A stretch of 25,358 nucleotides of DNA, from assembly GCA_900762815.1 (NCBI GenBank), contig CAAFHX010000029.1, positions 1 to 25,358 of the forward strand, written 5' to 3'. Below, one piece after another: positions 15,243-21,788 of the stretch. This DNA comes from Candidatus Avelusimicrobium facis. Its GTDB lineage: Bacteria; Elusimicrobiota; Elusimicrobia; Elusimicrobiales; Elusimicrobiaceae. Position 1 is the first letter of the stretch, and each line of letters starts with the position of its first letter. The notes under the pieces were generated by a model. The model searched no databases. It saw nothing but the letters and a program-made list of their open reading frames with translations, and was not told where the DNA came from. The translations under genes were made by a program, and so were the position numbers.

Positions 15243-16454
15243 ATGGATTATAAACAACTTTATTCTAAAACGGCAACGGGCCTTAAAGCCTCCGCCATTC
15301 GCGAGCTGCTCAAAGTCATCGCCCGCCCGGAGATTATCTCCTTTGCGGGGGGGCTGCCGGACCCGGATTTGTTCCCTTCAGACGAAGTAGCCCGGATTAT
15401 GTACGATGTGGTCAAAACTTCCCCCAAGGAATCCTTGCAGTACGGCACGACCGAAGGACAAAAATGCCTCAAAGATGAGCTCATCAAACTGCTCAAGGAA
15501 ACCGAAGAGATTGACGTACAATCTGAAAATCTGTTGGTGGTGTCGGCTTCGCAGCAGGCCTTGGACATGACCGCCCGCGTATTTTTAAACCGCGGCGACG
15601 CGATTATCACCGCTTCGCCCACCTATTTGGGTGCTTTGCAGGCGTTTGAAGCCTCCGGGGCCGACGTGTTCGGCGCCGAGAGCGACGACTACGGCGTAAC
15701 AGTGGCCGGTATAGAAAAACGCTTGCGGCAATTGCAGGCCGCCGGCCGCGTGTGCAAATTTATTTACTTGGTGCCGGATTTTCAAAACCCCACGGGCACG
15801 ACCATTCCGCAAGAGCGGCGTGTGGAAATTTTGAAATTGGCCGAAAAATACGGCACGCTGATTGTGGAGGATTCCCCGTACCGCCAAGTACGCTTTGAAG
15901 GCCAAGCCCCCCAAACCTTCTACCGCTTGGACCAGGGCCGCGGCAATGTACTTACGCTGTTTACCTTTTCTAAGGTGTTTGTGCCGGGGTTCCGCCTGGG
16001 TTTTGTGGTGGGGCCGGCGGAGATCATCCATAAATTTGTCATTTTAAAGCAAGCCATGGACCTGTGCACCGCGCCGGTGCTGCAGCTGGCCACCGCAGCG
16101 TATTTAAAGGGCGGGCACCTCTTGCGCCATGTGGAAGCGGTCGTGAATGTCTACCGCAAAAAACGCGATTTTATGCTGCAAATGCTGGCCAAATATATGC
16201 CCCAATGCGTCAAATGGACCCGCCCGGAAGGGGGGCTGTTTTTGTGGGTGACGCTGCCGGAGCACATAGACACGCAGGCTATGCTCAAGACCGCGCTGGA
16301 GCAACAGGTGGCCTATGTGGCGGGGGTGGACTTTTATCCGCCGCGCGACGCACGCAGAAATGATTTCCGTATGAACTTTTCTTACAGCTCTTTTGAGCAG
16401 ATAGAAGAGGGCATCAAGCGCCTGGCCAAAACCATAGAAAAATACTTGGCTTAA
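15243..16454 (+). CDS. PLP-dependent aminotransferase (2-aminoadipate/aromatic type)
   Basis: A 403-residue fold-type I aminotransferase of the MocR/LysN-like group. The N-terminus ISFAGGLPDPDLFP (31-44) is characteristic of this group. YGTTEGQKCL, PDFQNPTG (178-185, Asn182), IVEDSPYRQVRF (207-218, Asp210 and Tyr213 near the cofactor) and FSKVFVPGFRLGF (242-254, Lys244 forming the Schiff base) are all present. NFSY near residue 377 follows the C-terminal arginine that binds the substrate carboxylate. Relatives act on 2-aminoadipate, aromatic amino acids, Leu/Val or alanine, so the substrate is open. It starts 34 bases after nadC with its own ribosome binding site (GAGGGAG) and is last in the operon. 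Confidence 0.88.
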   Translation: MDYKQLYSKTATGLKASAIRELLKVIARPEIISFAGGLPDPDLFPSDEVARIMYDVVKTSPKESLQYGTTEGQKCLKDELIKLLKETEEIDVQSENLLVVSASQQALDMTARVFLNRGDAIITASPTYLGALQAFEASGADVFGAESDDYGVTVAGIEKRLRQLQAAGRVCKFIYLVPDFQNPTGTTIPQERRVEILKLAEKYGTLIVEDSPYRQVRFEGQAPQTFYRLDQGRGNVLTLFTFSKVFVPGFRLGFVVGPAEIIHKFVILKQAMDLCTAPVLQLATAAYLKGGHLLRHVEAVVNVYRKKRDFMLQMLAKYMPQCVKWTRPEGGLFLWVTLPEHIDTQAMLKTALEQQVAYVAGVDFYPPRDARRNDFRMNFSYSSFEQIEEGIKRLAKTIEKYLA

Positions 16455-16476
16455 GCAAACGCCGGATTTGCCAAGA

Positions 16477-16503
16477 AAAGCCCCGTTTTTAAACGGGGCT
16501 TTT
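16477..16503. terminator. Bidirectional terminator after the aminotransferase
   Basis: AAAGCCCCGTTT (16477-16488) pairs with AAACGGGGCTTT (16491-16502), followed by T. The 12-bp stem has a very short centre, so the innermost A-T pairs probably open to form the loop. It lies between convergent genes and can serve both. Confidence 0.85.
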
Positions 16504-16514
16504 TAACGGGCCAA

Positions 16515-16898
16515 TTAAGCGTCTTTTTGCAGGCGGATGTCGTGGCGTATCTTAACGTGGCGCGCCACCAAACAACGCCGGGCCACTTCCAGCAGGGCGT
16601 GCTCATATTTGGGCGGAAAATCTGCCGGGATGTGGATGGTTACCTCTATGCGGTCTATCACATAATCACTGATGTTCCACACGGGTTCTAAGGTCAGGTA
16701 GACATTTTCGGGCAGCGCGTGCTGCTTGAGAAAATTCAGCACAAACACCCCGCTGCAACTGCCCAGCGAGGCCAAGAACAAGTCTATAGGGGTGGGGGCG
16801 GTTTCGTCTCCGCCGTGATTTTTGGGTTGGTCGGTCCAAATGTCAAAATTTTTGACGCGGACCTTGACCTTTTTGTTTCCCTCAAAGGTAATTTTCAT
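16515..16898 (-). CDS. OsmC family protein
   Basis: A 127-residue cytoplasmic OsmC/Ohr-fold protein. Cys48 in LASLGSCSGVFVLNFL and Cys109 in ARRCLVARHV match the reactive cysteine pair used by OsmC/Ohr thiol peroxidases to reduce organic hydroperoxides. The opening differs from classical Ohr, so it belongs to the wider YhfA/OsmC group, whose substrate is often unknown. The Shine-Dalgarno AGAGGAA lies just upstream of the start. It has its own candidate promoter at 16942-16969 but may also be reached from the SIS gene upstream. Confidence 0.88.
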   Translation of the reverse strand: MKITFEGNKKVKVRVKNFDIWTDQPKNHGGDETAPTPIDLFLASLGSCSGVFVLNFLKQHALPENVYLTLEPVWNISDYVIDRIEVTIHIPADFPPKYEHALLEVARRCLVARHVKIRHDIRLQKDA

Positions 16899-16941
16899 GC
16901 GCAGTTCCTCTTGTATGGGGTGGCCGGGAGCGGCTACTGTT

Positions 16942-16969
16942 AGTATAGGGGTTTTACGCTAAAAATCAA
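16942..16969 (-). promoter_or_regulatory. Candidate promoter of the OsmC-family gene
   Basis: On the minus strand, TTGATT (complement of 16964-16969), a 16-bp spacer and TATACT (complement of 16942-16947) form a plausible sigma70-type promoter. It overlaps the stop codon of the SIS gene. Confidence 0.5.
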
Positions 16970-17706
16970 TCCAAATGTTTTACCCGGCCCTTGTATTGGG
17001 CGGCCAAGGCGGTATTGTAGCCGTCGTTTCCGGCGGCATTGCTGCTGCGGTAGACCGGGGGAGGAACCCCCTTTTGCGCCAGCAGACGGGCCGCCTCATA
17101 CAGCACGCTGTGCAATACGGCGCACGCACCGAGGGTGGAAATGGGGGCCACTTCCAGCTCGCCTACTTGCAGGCAGGTTTCGTTTTTGCCGGCACCATTG
17201 TCTAAAACCAAATCCGCCGCGTCTTTAAGCAGCAGCCCGCTGCTGTGGCGGCTTTTGCTTTGGGCGTGGGCGGCGGCCGCCGTGACGGCAATCGTCAACA
17301 CTCCCTTGGCTTTGGCGTACAACACCGCGTCCACTCCGGCGGGGTTGCGGCCGGAGTTGGAAAACACAAACAACACATCGCCCGGGCGTAAATCATGGCG
17401 TTTGAAAATCAACGGGGAATAGCCCTCCAGCCGCTCTAAATCCGTCCCCGCGTGCGCCCCCAGCTGAAACATCAGCCCCGGGTCCAAGACGGCATTGACG
17501 GCGGCAAAGCAGCCGCTGCGGTGAAAGGGCTCCAGCGCCACGCTGCCGCTGTGTCCGCAGCCAAAGGTGTGCAGGATACCGCCGTGCTCTAAACAGTCGG
17601 CCACGGCTTGGGCGGCGCGAAGCAGGGCGGGCTGCTGGGTGCTTTCCAGGTGGGCCAGCAGCCGGACGATTTCTTGAAAATACGGGTTTTTGAATGTGGG
17701 GTTCAT
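16966..17706 (-). CDS. SIS domain sugar-phosphate-binding protein (UPF0309 type)
   Basis: A 246-residue cytoplasmic protein with one SIS (sugar isomerase) domain. TFGCGHSGSVALEPFHRSG (about 48-66) and VFSNSGRNPAGVDAVLYAK (about 113-131) form the phosphosugar-binding loops, and RHSSGLLLKDAADLVLDNGA and PISTLGACAVLHSVLYEA are as in the UPF0309 group. Relatives handle amino-sugar phosphates, but no exact reaction is established. Proximity to the GlcNAc operon is suggestive, though a plus-strand pilin gene with its own terminator lies between, so it is not the same transcript. Six bases separate a perfect TATAAT from the ATG and there is no Shine-Dalgarno, so the mRNA is probably leaderless. Confidence 0.85.
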   Translation of the reverse strand: MNPTFKNPYFQEIVRLLAHLESTQQPALLRAAQAVADCLEHGGILHTFGCGHSGSVALEPFHRSGCFAAVNAVLDPGLMFQLGAHAGTDLERLEGYSPLIFKRHDLRPGDVLFVFSNSGRNPAGVDAVLYAKAKGVLTIAVTAAAAHAQSKSRHSSGLLLKDAADLVLDNGAGKNETCLQVGELEVAPISTLGACAVLHSVLYEAARLLAQKGVPPPVYRSSNAAGNDGYNTALAAQYKGRVKHLD

Positions 17707-17718
17707 ATTTTCATTATA
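17704..17718 (-). promoter_or_regulatory. SIS gene -10 box placed for a leaderless mRNA
   Basis: On the minus strand, TATAAT (17718-17713), GAAAAT, then the ATG (17706-17704). This is the same six-base spacing as at rsmI and the histidine kinase. No convincing -35 was found. Confidence 0.55.
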
Positions 17719-17770
17719 GCAGGTTTTTGGCGGCGGTTTGGGAAAAGTTGGCCGGGCTGTTTTAGAGGGC

Positions 17771-17833
17771 TTGCCTCATGTTTTTTTTTTTGATAAATTT
17801 TACGTATAGGTAAAATTTATCAAAAAGGAAGGG
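17771..17833 (+). promoter_or_regulatory. Pilin-2 5' region: T10 tract, perfect hairpin and Shine-Dalgarno
   Basis: This is the paralogue of 9-71. Ten T (17782-17791) are followed by a perfect 12-bp inverted repeat, GATAAATTTTAC (17792-17803) with GTAAAATTTATC (17810-17821), loop GTATAG. GGAAGGG (17827-17833) then precedes the ATG at 17838. The pair A17802-T17811 replaces G40-C49 of copy 1, a compensatory change. Confidence 0.7.
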
Positions 17834-17837
17834 AAAT

Positions 17838-18350
17838 ATGAAAAACCGTTCTACGGGCCGTTTAGGCGGCTTTACGCTCATCGAATGATTGGTCGTTGTC
17901 CTTATTATTGGCATTTTGGCGGCGGTGGCTTTGCCGCAGTATCAAAAGGCGGTGCTGCGCAGCCGTTACGCCCAAACGCAAATTTTGGCGCGCAACTTGT
18001 ATGATGCCGCCCAACGCTATTACCTGGCCAACGGGGAGTACGCCCCGGATTTAACGGGATTGGACATTCGGCTCGGGGGGACTCTTAGCGCAAATAACCA
18101 CTCGGTGTCTTTTGGAAATTTTCAATGCAGCTATTGGGTCGGAAGAGAAGATGCTTCTGACTCGGTGCTCTGCGCTTTACGCGGCGGCTACTTTGGTACG
18201 CGGTACTTTTTAGACGGACGCAACACGGGGGCCCCGACACGCTATTGCATTGCAAGCAACCGCGCCGTAAAGGAGCAGGAAATTTGCAAGGCCGAAACGG
18301 GAGCCACCCCCTTTGACAGCGGGCAAGGCACCTTGCATTATAAATATTAA
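17838..18350 (+). pseudogene. Type IV pilin gene interrupted by an in-frame TGA
   Basis: Reading from the ATG, which has a strong ribosome binding site, gives MKNRSTGRLGGFTLIE, then TGA (17886-17888), then LVVVLIIGILAAVALPQYQKAV and a further 131 codons to TAA. Only one codon is lost: the Leu at mature position 6 that is present in pilin 1 (ELLVVV). The rest of the reading frame is intact and keeps the pilin features, including the cysteine pattern (Q-C...V-L-C, Y-C-I-A...I-C). A single change from TTA to TGA would explain it. Possibilities are a recent nonsense mutation, a sequencing error, or occasional readthrough. A restart at the TTG just after the stop would lose the leader and be non-functional as a prepilin. 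TGA is a normal stop in neighbouring genes, and no selenocysteine signal was recognised. Confidence 0.85.
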
Positions 18351-18360
18351 TCCGACCTTA

Positions 18361-18388
18361 AAAAGCCCCCGCATAGACGGGGGCTTTT
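18361..18388. terminator. Bidirectional terminator between pilin 2 and nagA
   Basis: AAAAGCCCCCG (18361-18371) pairs with CGGGGGCTTTT (18378-18388) around CATAGA. It is flanked by the pilin-2 stop and the nagA stop and serves both convergent units. Confidence 0.88.
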
Positions 18389-18389
18389 C

Positions 18390-19526
18390 CTAGGCTAAGA
18401 ATGTTTTTTGGACTTGGAACTCTTGGTCAAAAACCACCAAATCCGCCCGTTTCCCCAGGGCAATTTCGCCCCGGTCCCCCAGCCCCAGCCGCCGGGCCGG
18501 GTTGAAGCTGGCGCAGGCCACCGCTTGCGGCAGCGGCAGCCCCCAGCGGACCATATTTTGCACCGCTTGCAGCAGCGTCAGCCCCGAACCGGCAATCACG
18601 CCGTCGGACTTTCTTTTCCACACGCCGCCGTCAAAAACCACTTCTTCGCCATTGGCCAAAAAGGGCGGCTTGGCTTGCGCGGTAGGGCGCAGCGCGTCGG
18701 TAATTAAGACGATGTTTTCTATCGGCTTAATCCGGGTTACAAATTGCACCACGTCCGGGTGTACATGCACGCCGTCGGCAATAATCTCTGCGGATAGTTC
18801 CGGGTGCATCAGCACCACGCCCGCGGCCCCCGGCTCTCGGTGGGTAAAGCCGCGCATGGCATTAAACAAGTGCGTGGCATGCGTGATACCCAGCTGTGCC
18901 CCGCACAAAAATTCCGCATACGTAGCGTTGGTGTGCCCCGCTTGCAGCAAAATGTGATGCTCTTGGCAAAACGCGGCCAATCCGGCCAGCCCCGGCAGTT
19001 CCGGCGCAACCGTCATTTGAATAATGCGTCCCTGCGCCGCCTGCCACAGCGCCTGCATTTGTTGTAAATCAATAGGGGCGATGTCCTCGGGCTTCATCAC
19101 GCCCGGCTTTTGGGGGGAAATAAACGGCCCTTCCAAATGATAGCCCAGCAGCTGCGCGCCTTTTTCCTGCCCGAACGCCCGGACGGTATTTTCCAAAATC
19201 CGGCACATGTCGGCGGGTTTGCCGCAGTACAAGGTGGGGGAAAACGCCGTAACCCCGTGCCGCGCCAGCTCCACAGACAAATCCAGCAAGGCTTGCGCGG
19301 TGCCCAGCTCCGGCCCAAATCCGCCCGTACCGTGGATATGCAGGTCAATCAGCCCCGGGGCAACATAGGCCCCGCAGGCGTCAAAAACCTCCGTATCCGC
19401 GTCCCAGGCCTGTTGCTGCGCACAAGGCGTCAGCGCGGTAATCCGGCCGCCGGTGATTTCCAGACAATAGTCCGGCAAGACGGCGGTTGGCGTAAGGATG
19501 CGGGCGTTTAAAATCAGGCGTTTCAT
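18390..19526 (-). CDS. nagA: N-acetylglucosamine-6-phosphate deacetylase
   Basis: A 378-residue amidohydrolase that removes the acetyl group from GlcNAc-6-P to give glucosamine-6-P. Metal and active-site motifs: PGLIDLHIHG (His63 and His65), YHLEGPFIS (Glu132), AGHTNATY (His198), THATHLFNAM (His219) and LITDALR (Asp277, catalytic). The length is normal. It is the last gene of the operon and starts three bases after the nagB stop, with a GGAG Shine-Dalgarno inside nagB. Confidence 0.95.
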   Translation of the reverse strand: MKRLILNARILTPTAVLPDYCLEITGGRITALTPCAQQQAWDADTEVFDACGAYVAPGLIDLHIHGTGGFGPELGTAQALLDLSVELARHGVTAFSPTLYCGKPADMCRILENTVRAFGQEKGAQLLGYHLEGPFISPQKPGVMKPEDIAPIDLQQMQALWQAAQGRIIQMTVAPELPGLAGLAAFCQEHHILLQAGHTNATYAEFLCGAQLGITHATHLFNAMRGFTHREPGAAGVVLMHPELSAEIIADGVHVHPDVVQFVTRIKPIENIVLITDALRPTAQAKPPFLANGEEVVFDGGVWKRKSDGVIAGSGLTLLQAVQNMVRWGLPLPQAVACASFNPARRLGLGDRGEIALGKRADLVVFDQEFQVQKTFLA

Positions 19527-19529
19527 GGC

Positions 19530-20330
19530 TTAAAACTCCAAAATGCAATCGGCCTGGGGGTGTTGCTCCTGTTGGGCGCGCAGGCGCTGCTGCAGCCCCG
19601 GGTCAAAGGCCACCGTGGCCGCCGGGTCCACCAACAAGGTGGCGCGGGGATGGGTTTTGAGCGCGGTAATGGGCCATTGCGGGGTGATCTCCCCTTGGGC
19701 CAAGCGGGCTACGGCCTCGGCCTTGCTTTCCCCGCTGGCCAAAAAGAGCAGCTCTTTGGCAGCCAGTACCGTGCCGATACCCACGGTCAAAGCGTGCGTG
19801 GGCACCTTTTGAATGTCCCCGTCAAAAAAGCGGGAGTTAGCCCAGCGGGTGCTGGGAGTCAGCTCCGTCACGCGCGTGCGCGAATCAAACGGAGAGCCCG
19901 GCTCATTAAAAGCCAAATGCCCGTTGCGTCCCACCCCGCCTAAAAACAAATCCACGCCGCCCGCTTGCGCCATGGCGTTTTCGTACTGTTGGCACTCCCG
20001 GTGCAAATCCGCCGCCATGCCGTTTAAAATATGGACGTTTTGCGGCAAAATATCCACCTGGCCAAACAAATGGTGTTGCATATAATAGTGATAGCTTTGC
20101 TCGTTCGTGGGGGGGAGCCCGGCATATTCGTCCATATTAAAGGTAACGATGTCTTGAAAGCTCATCTTGCCGTGCCGGACCAGCGCGCACAGCGCAGCAT
20201 ACATATCCTCCACCGTGCCGCCCGTCGGCAGCCCCAGCACAAACGGCTTCTTCTGCGCGTTCTGCCAGCGTGTTTGAATGTACGACGCGGCCCAAAGGCC
20301 CAAATTGTGTTTGGTAATAATTAGTTTCAT
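19530..20330 (-). CDS. nagB: Glucosamine-6-phosphate deaminase
   Basis: A 266-residue isomerase/deaminase that converts glucosamine-6-P to fructose-6-P and ammonia, feeding amino sugar into glycolysis. Motifs: LGLPTGGTVEDMY (32-44), FNMDEYAGL (64-72, catalytic Asp67), and FLGGVGRNGHLAFNEPGSPF (129-148) with His138 and Glu143. Asn136 stands where the E. coli enzyme has Asp141; Asn is, as I recall, common in Gram-positive NagB. TRVTELTPST and the later TVGIGTVLAAKELLFLASG also fit the family. It begins one base after the EIICB stop, so translation is coupled. Confidence 0.95.
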   Translation of the reverse strand: MKLIITKHNLGLWAASYIQTRWQNAQKKPFVLGLPTGGTVEDMYAALCALVRHGKMSFQDIVTFNMDEYAGLPPTNEQSYHYYMQHHLFGQVDILPQNVHILNGMAADLHRECQQYENAMAQAGGVDLFLGGVGRNGHLAFNEPGSPFDSRTRVTELTPSTRWANSRFFDGDIQKVPTHALTVGIGTVLAAKELLFLASGESKAEAVARLAQGEITPQWPITALKTHPRATLLVDPAATVAFDPGLQQRLRAQQEQHPQADCILEF

Positions 20331-20331
20331 A

Positions 20332-21771
20332 TTATTTTAAATAAACCTTGATTTCGCTGCAAATCAGGTCCGCTTCCGGCCCGATTACCACCTGCACCGC
20401 ACCGCCGGCGGCCTTGATTACGCCGCGGGCCCCGGCCGCTTTTAAGGCGGCGGCATCGGCCAAATCGGCATTGTGGGTTTCCACGCGCAGGCGCGTGGCG
20501 CACGCGTCTAAGGTTTTGATGTTTTCCTTGCCGCCCAGCCCGCGCAAGTATTTGGCTGCGCGGCTTTGGTCCGCTGCGTCGCCCGCCGCGGCGGGAGTGT
20601 CTTGCGCCGGGGCGGCCTCCGGGTCGGTTTCTTCCGGCTCGCGGCCCGGGGTTTGCAGGTTAAATTTTACAATGGCCCACTTAAACAGCAAATAGTAAAC
20701 CAAAGCATATACAATGCCTACCGGGATTAAATACAGCCCGTTCTTGCCCAGGCCGTAGCTGAGCAGGTAGTCAAACAGCCCTGCCGAGAAAGTAAAGCCC
20801 AGCTTGACCTCCAGGACGTTCATGACCACCATAGACACCCCGGTCAGCAACGCATGCAGCACATACAGCGGGAAGGCCAAGAACATAAATGAAAATTCTA
20901 TCGGCTCGGTAATTCCGGTTAAAAAAGAGGTCAGCGCCATAGACAGCAGTAAACCGCCGATGGCTTTTTTGCGGGCGGTTTTGGCGGTGGCAATCATGGC
21001 CAACGCCGCCGCAGGCAAGCCAAACATCATAATGGGGAAGAACCCCGCCATAAACGGCCCGGCCATCGGGTCGCCCGCAAAAAAGCGGGTCAAATCCCCG
21101 TGCAACACGGTGGAGACGCCCTCTTTCATCACTTCAAAATCACCGAATTGGAACCAGACCAAATTGTTTAAAATGTGATGCAGGCCCAGCGGGATGAGCA
21201 GGCGGTTGGCCACGCCGTAAAAGAACAAACCGATATTGCCCGAGGTAAGGGTCCAATCCCCAAACGCGCCAATCACGCGGGCAATGGGGGGCCAAAGGAA
21301 ATAGGCCGCTGCCGCCAGGAGCAAGCACGCCGCTCCCGTTACAATCGGCACAAAACGCCGCCCGCCGAAGAAGGCCAAATAAGAGGGCAGGGCGATCGTT
21401 TTGTATTTATTGTAGAGCAGCCCGGCCGTTACGCCTACGATAATGCCGCCCAGCACGCCCATGTCAATAGAGGGGTCCAGCACTTTCAGGGCCGATACCA
21501 AAATGACATAGCCTACATACGCGGCCAAGGCCGCCGCGCCGTGGTTTTCTTCGGCAAAGCCGATGGCCACGCCCAGGGCAAAGATGACGGGCAAGTTGCT
21601 AAAGACCGCTTGCCCGGCTGCCGCCATAAAGGCGATGTTAAGCAGGTCCGCCTGCCCCAGGCGCAGCAGCAGCCCGGCAATAGGCAAGACGGCAATGGGC
21701 AGCATGAGGGCTTTGCCCAATTTAATCAGACCCCGTCCCAGCGGAGCGAAGAAGGCTTTAAGTTTGTTCAT
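20332..21771 (-). CDS. PTS N-acetylglucosamine-type EIICB component
   Basis: A 479-residue membrane permease of the glucose/GlcNAc PTS family. The EIIC domain (about 1-370) starts with a short amphipathic helix and LGKALMLPIAVLPIAGLLLRLG and contains many membrane helices; PLGLHHILNN and GITEPIEFSFMFLA are conserved substrate-pocket segments. After a Pro/Glu/Ala linker (about 375-400) comes an EIIB domain with LDACATRLRV, the phosphorylated Cys being Cys424. GlcNAc specificity is inferred from similarity to the EIIC of NagE and from nagB-nagA downstream. It has no EIIA domain; that domain is fused to EI in the upstream gene. The Shine-Dalgarno TGGAGAA lies upstream, and the gap to the previous gene is 17 bases. 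Confidence 0.92.
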   Translation of the reverse strand: MNKLKAFFAPLGRGLIKLGKALMLPIAVLPIAGLLLRLGQADLLNIAFMAAAGQAVFSNLPVIFALGVAIGFAEENHGAAALAAYVGYVILVSALKVLDPSIDMGVLGGIIVGVTAGLLYNKYKTIALPSYLAFFGGRRFVPIVTGAACLLLAAAAYFLWPPIARVIGAFGDWTLTSGNIGLFFYGVANRLLIPLGLHHILNNLVWFQFGDFEVMKEGVSTVLHGDLTRFFAGDPMAGPFMAGFFPIMMFGLPAAALAMIATAKTARKKAIGGLLLSMALTSFLTGITEPIEFSFMFLAFPLYVLHALLTGVSMVVMNVLEVKLGFTFSAGLFDYLLSYGLGKNGLYLIPVGIVYALVYYLLFKWAIVKFNLQTPGREPEETDPEAAPAQDTPAAAGDAADQSRAAKYLRGLGGKENIKTLDACATRLRVETHNADLADAAALKAAGARGVIKAAGGAVQVVIGPEADLICSEIKVYLK

Positions 21772-21788
21772 GGTTTCTCCAGGGTAAA

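Noticed and set aside
17886..17950. TGA in pilin 2 as selenocysteine or as a reassigned codon
   Set aside because: Other genes in the window end in TGA, the paralogue has Leu at this site, and no selenocysteine insertion-type hairpin was recognised after it.
16966..19526. SIS gene as part of the nag operon
   Set aside because: A plus-strand pilin unit and a bidirectional terminator at 18361-18388 lie between them, and the SIS gene has its own -10 box.
19911..19925. NagB has Asn136 where the E. coli enzyme has catalytic Asp141
   Set aside because: As far as I recall, many Gram-positive NagB proteins read G-x-N-G-H at this place and are active; the other catalytic residues are present, so this is not evidence of an inactive enzyme.
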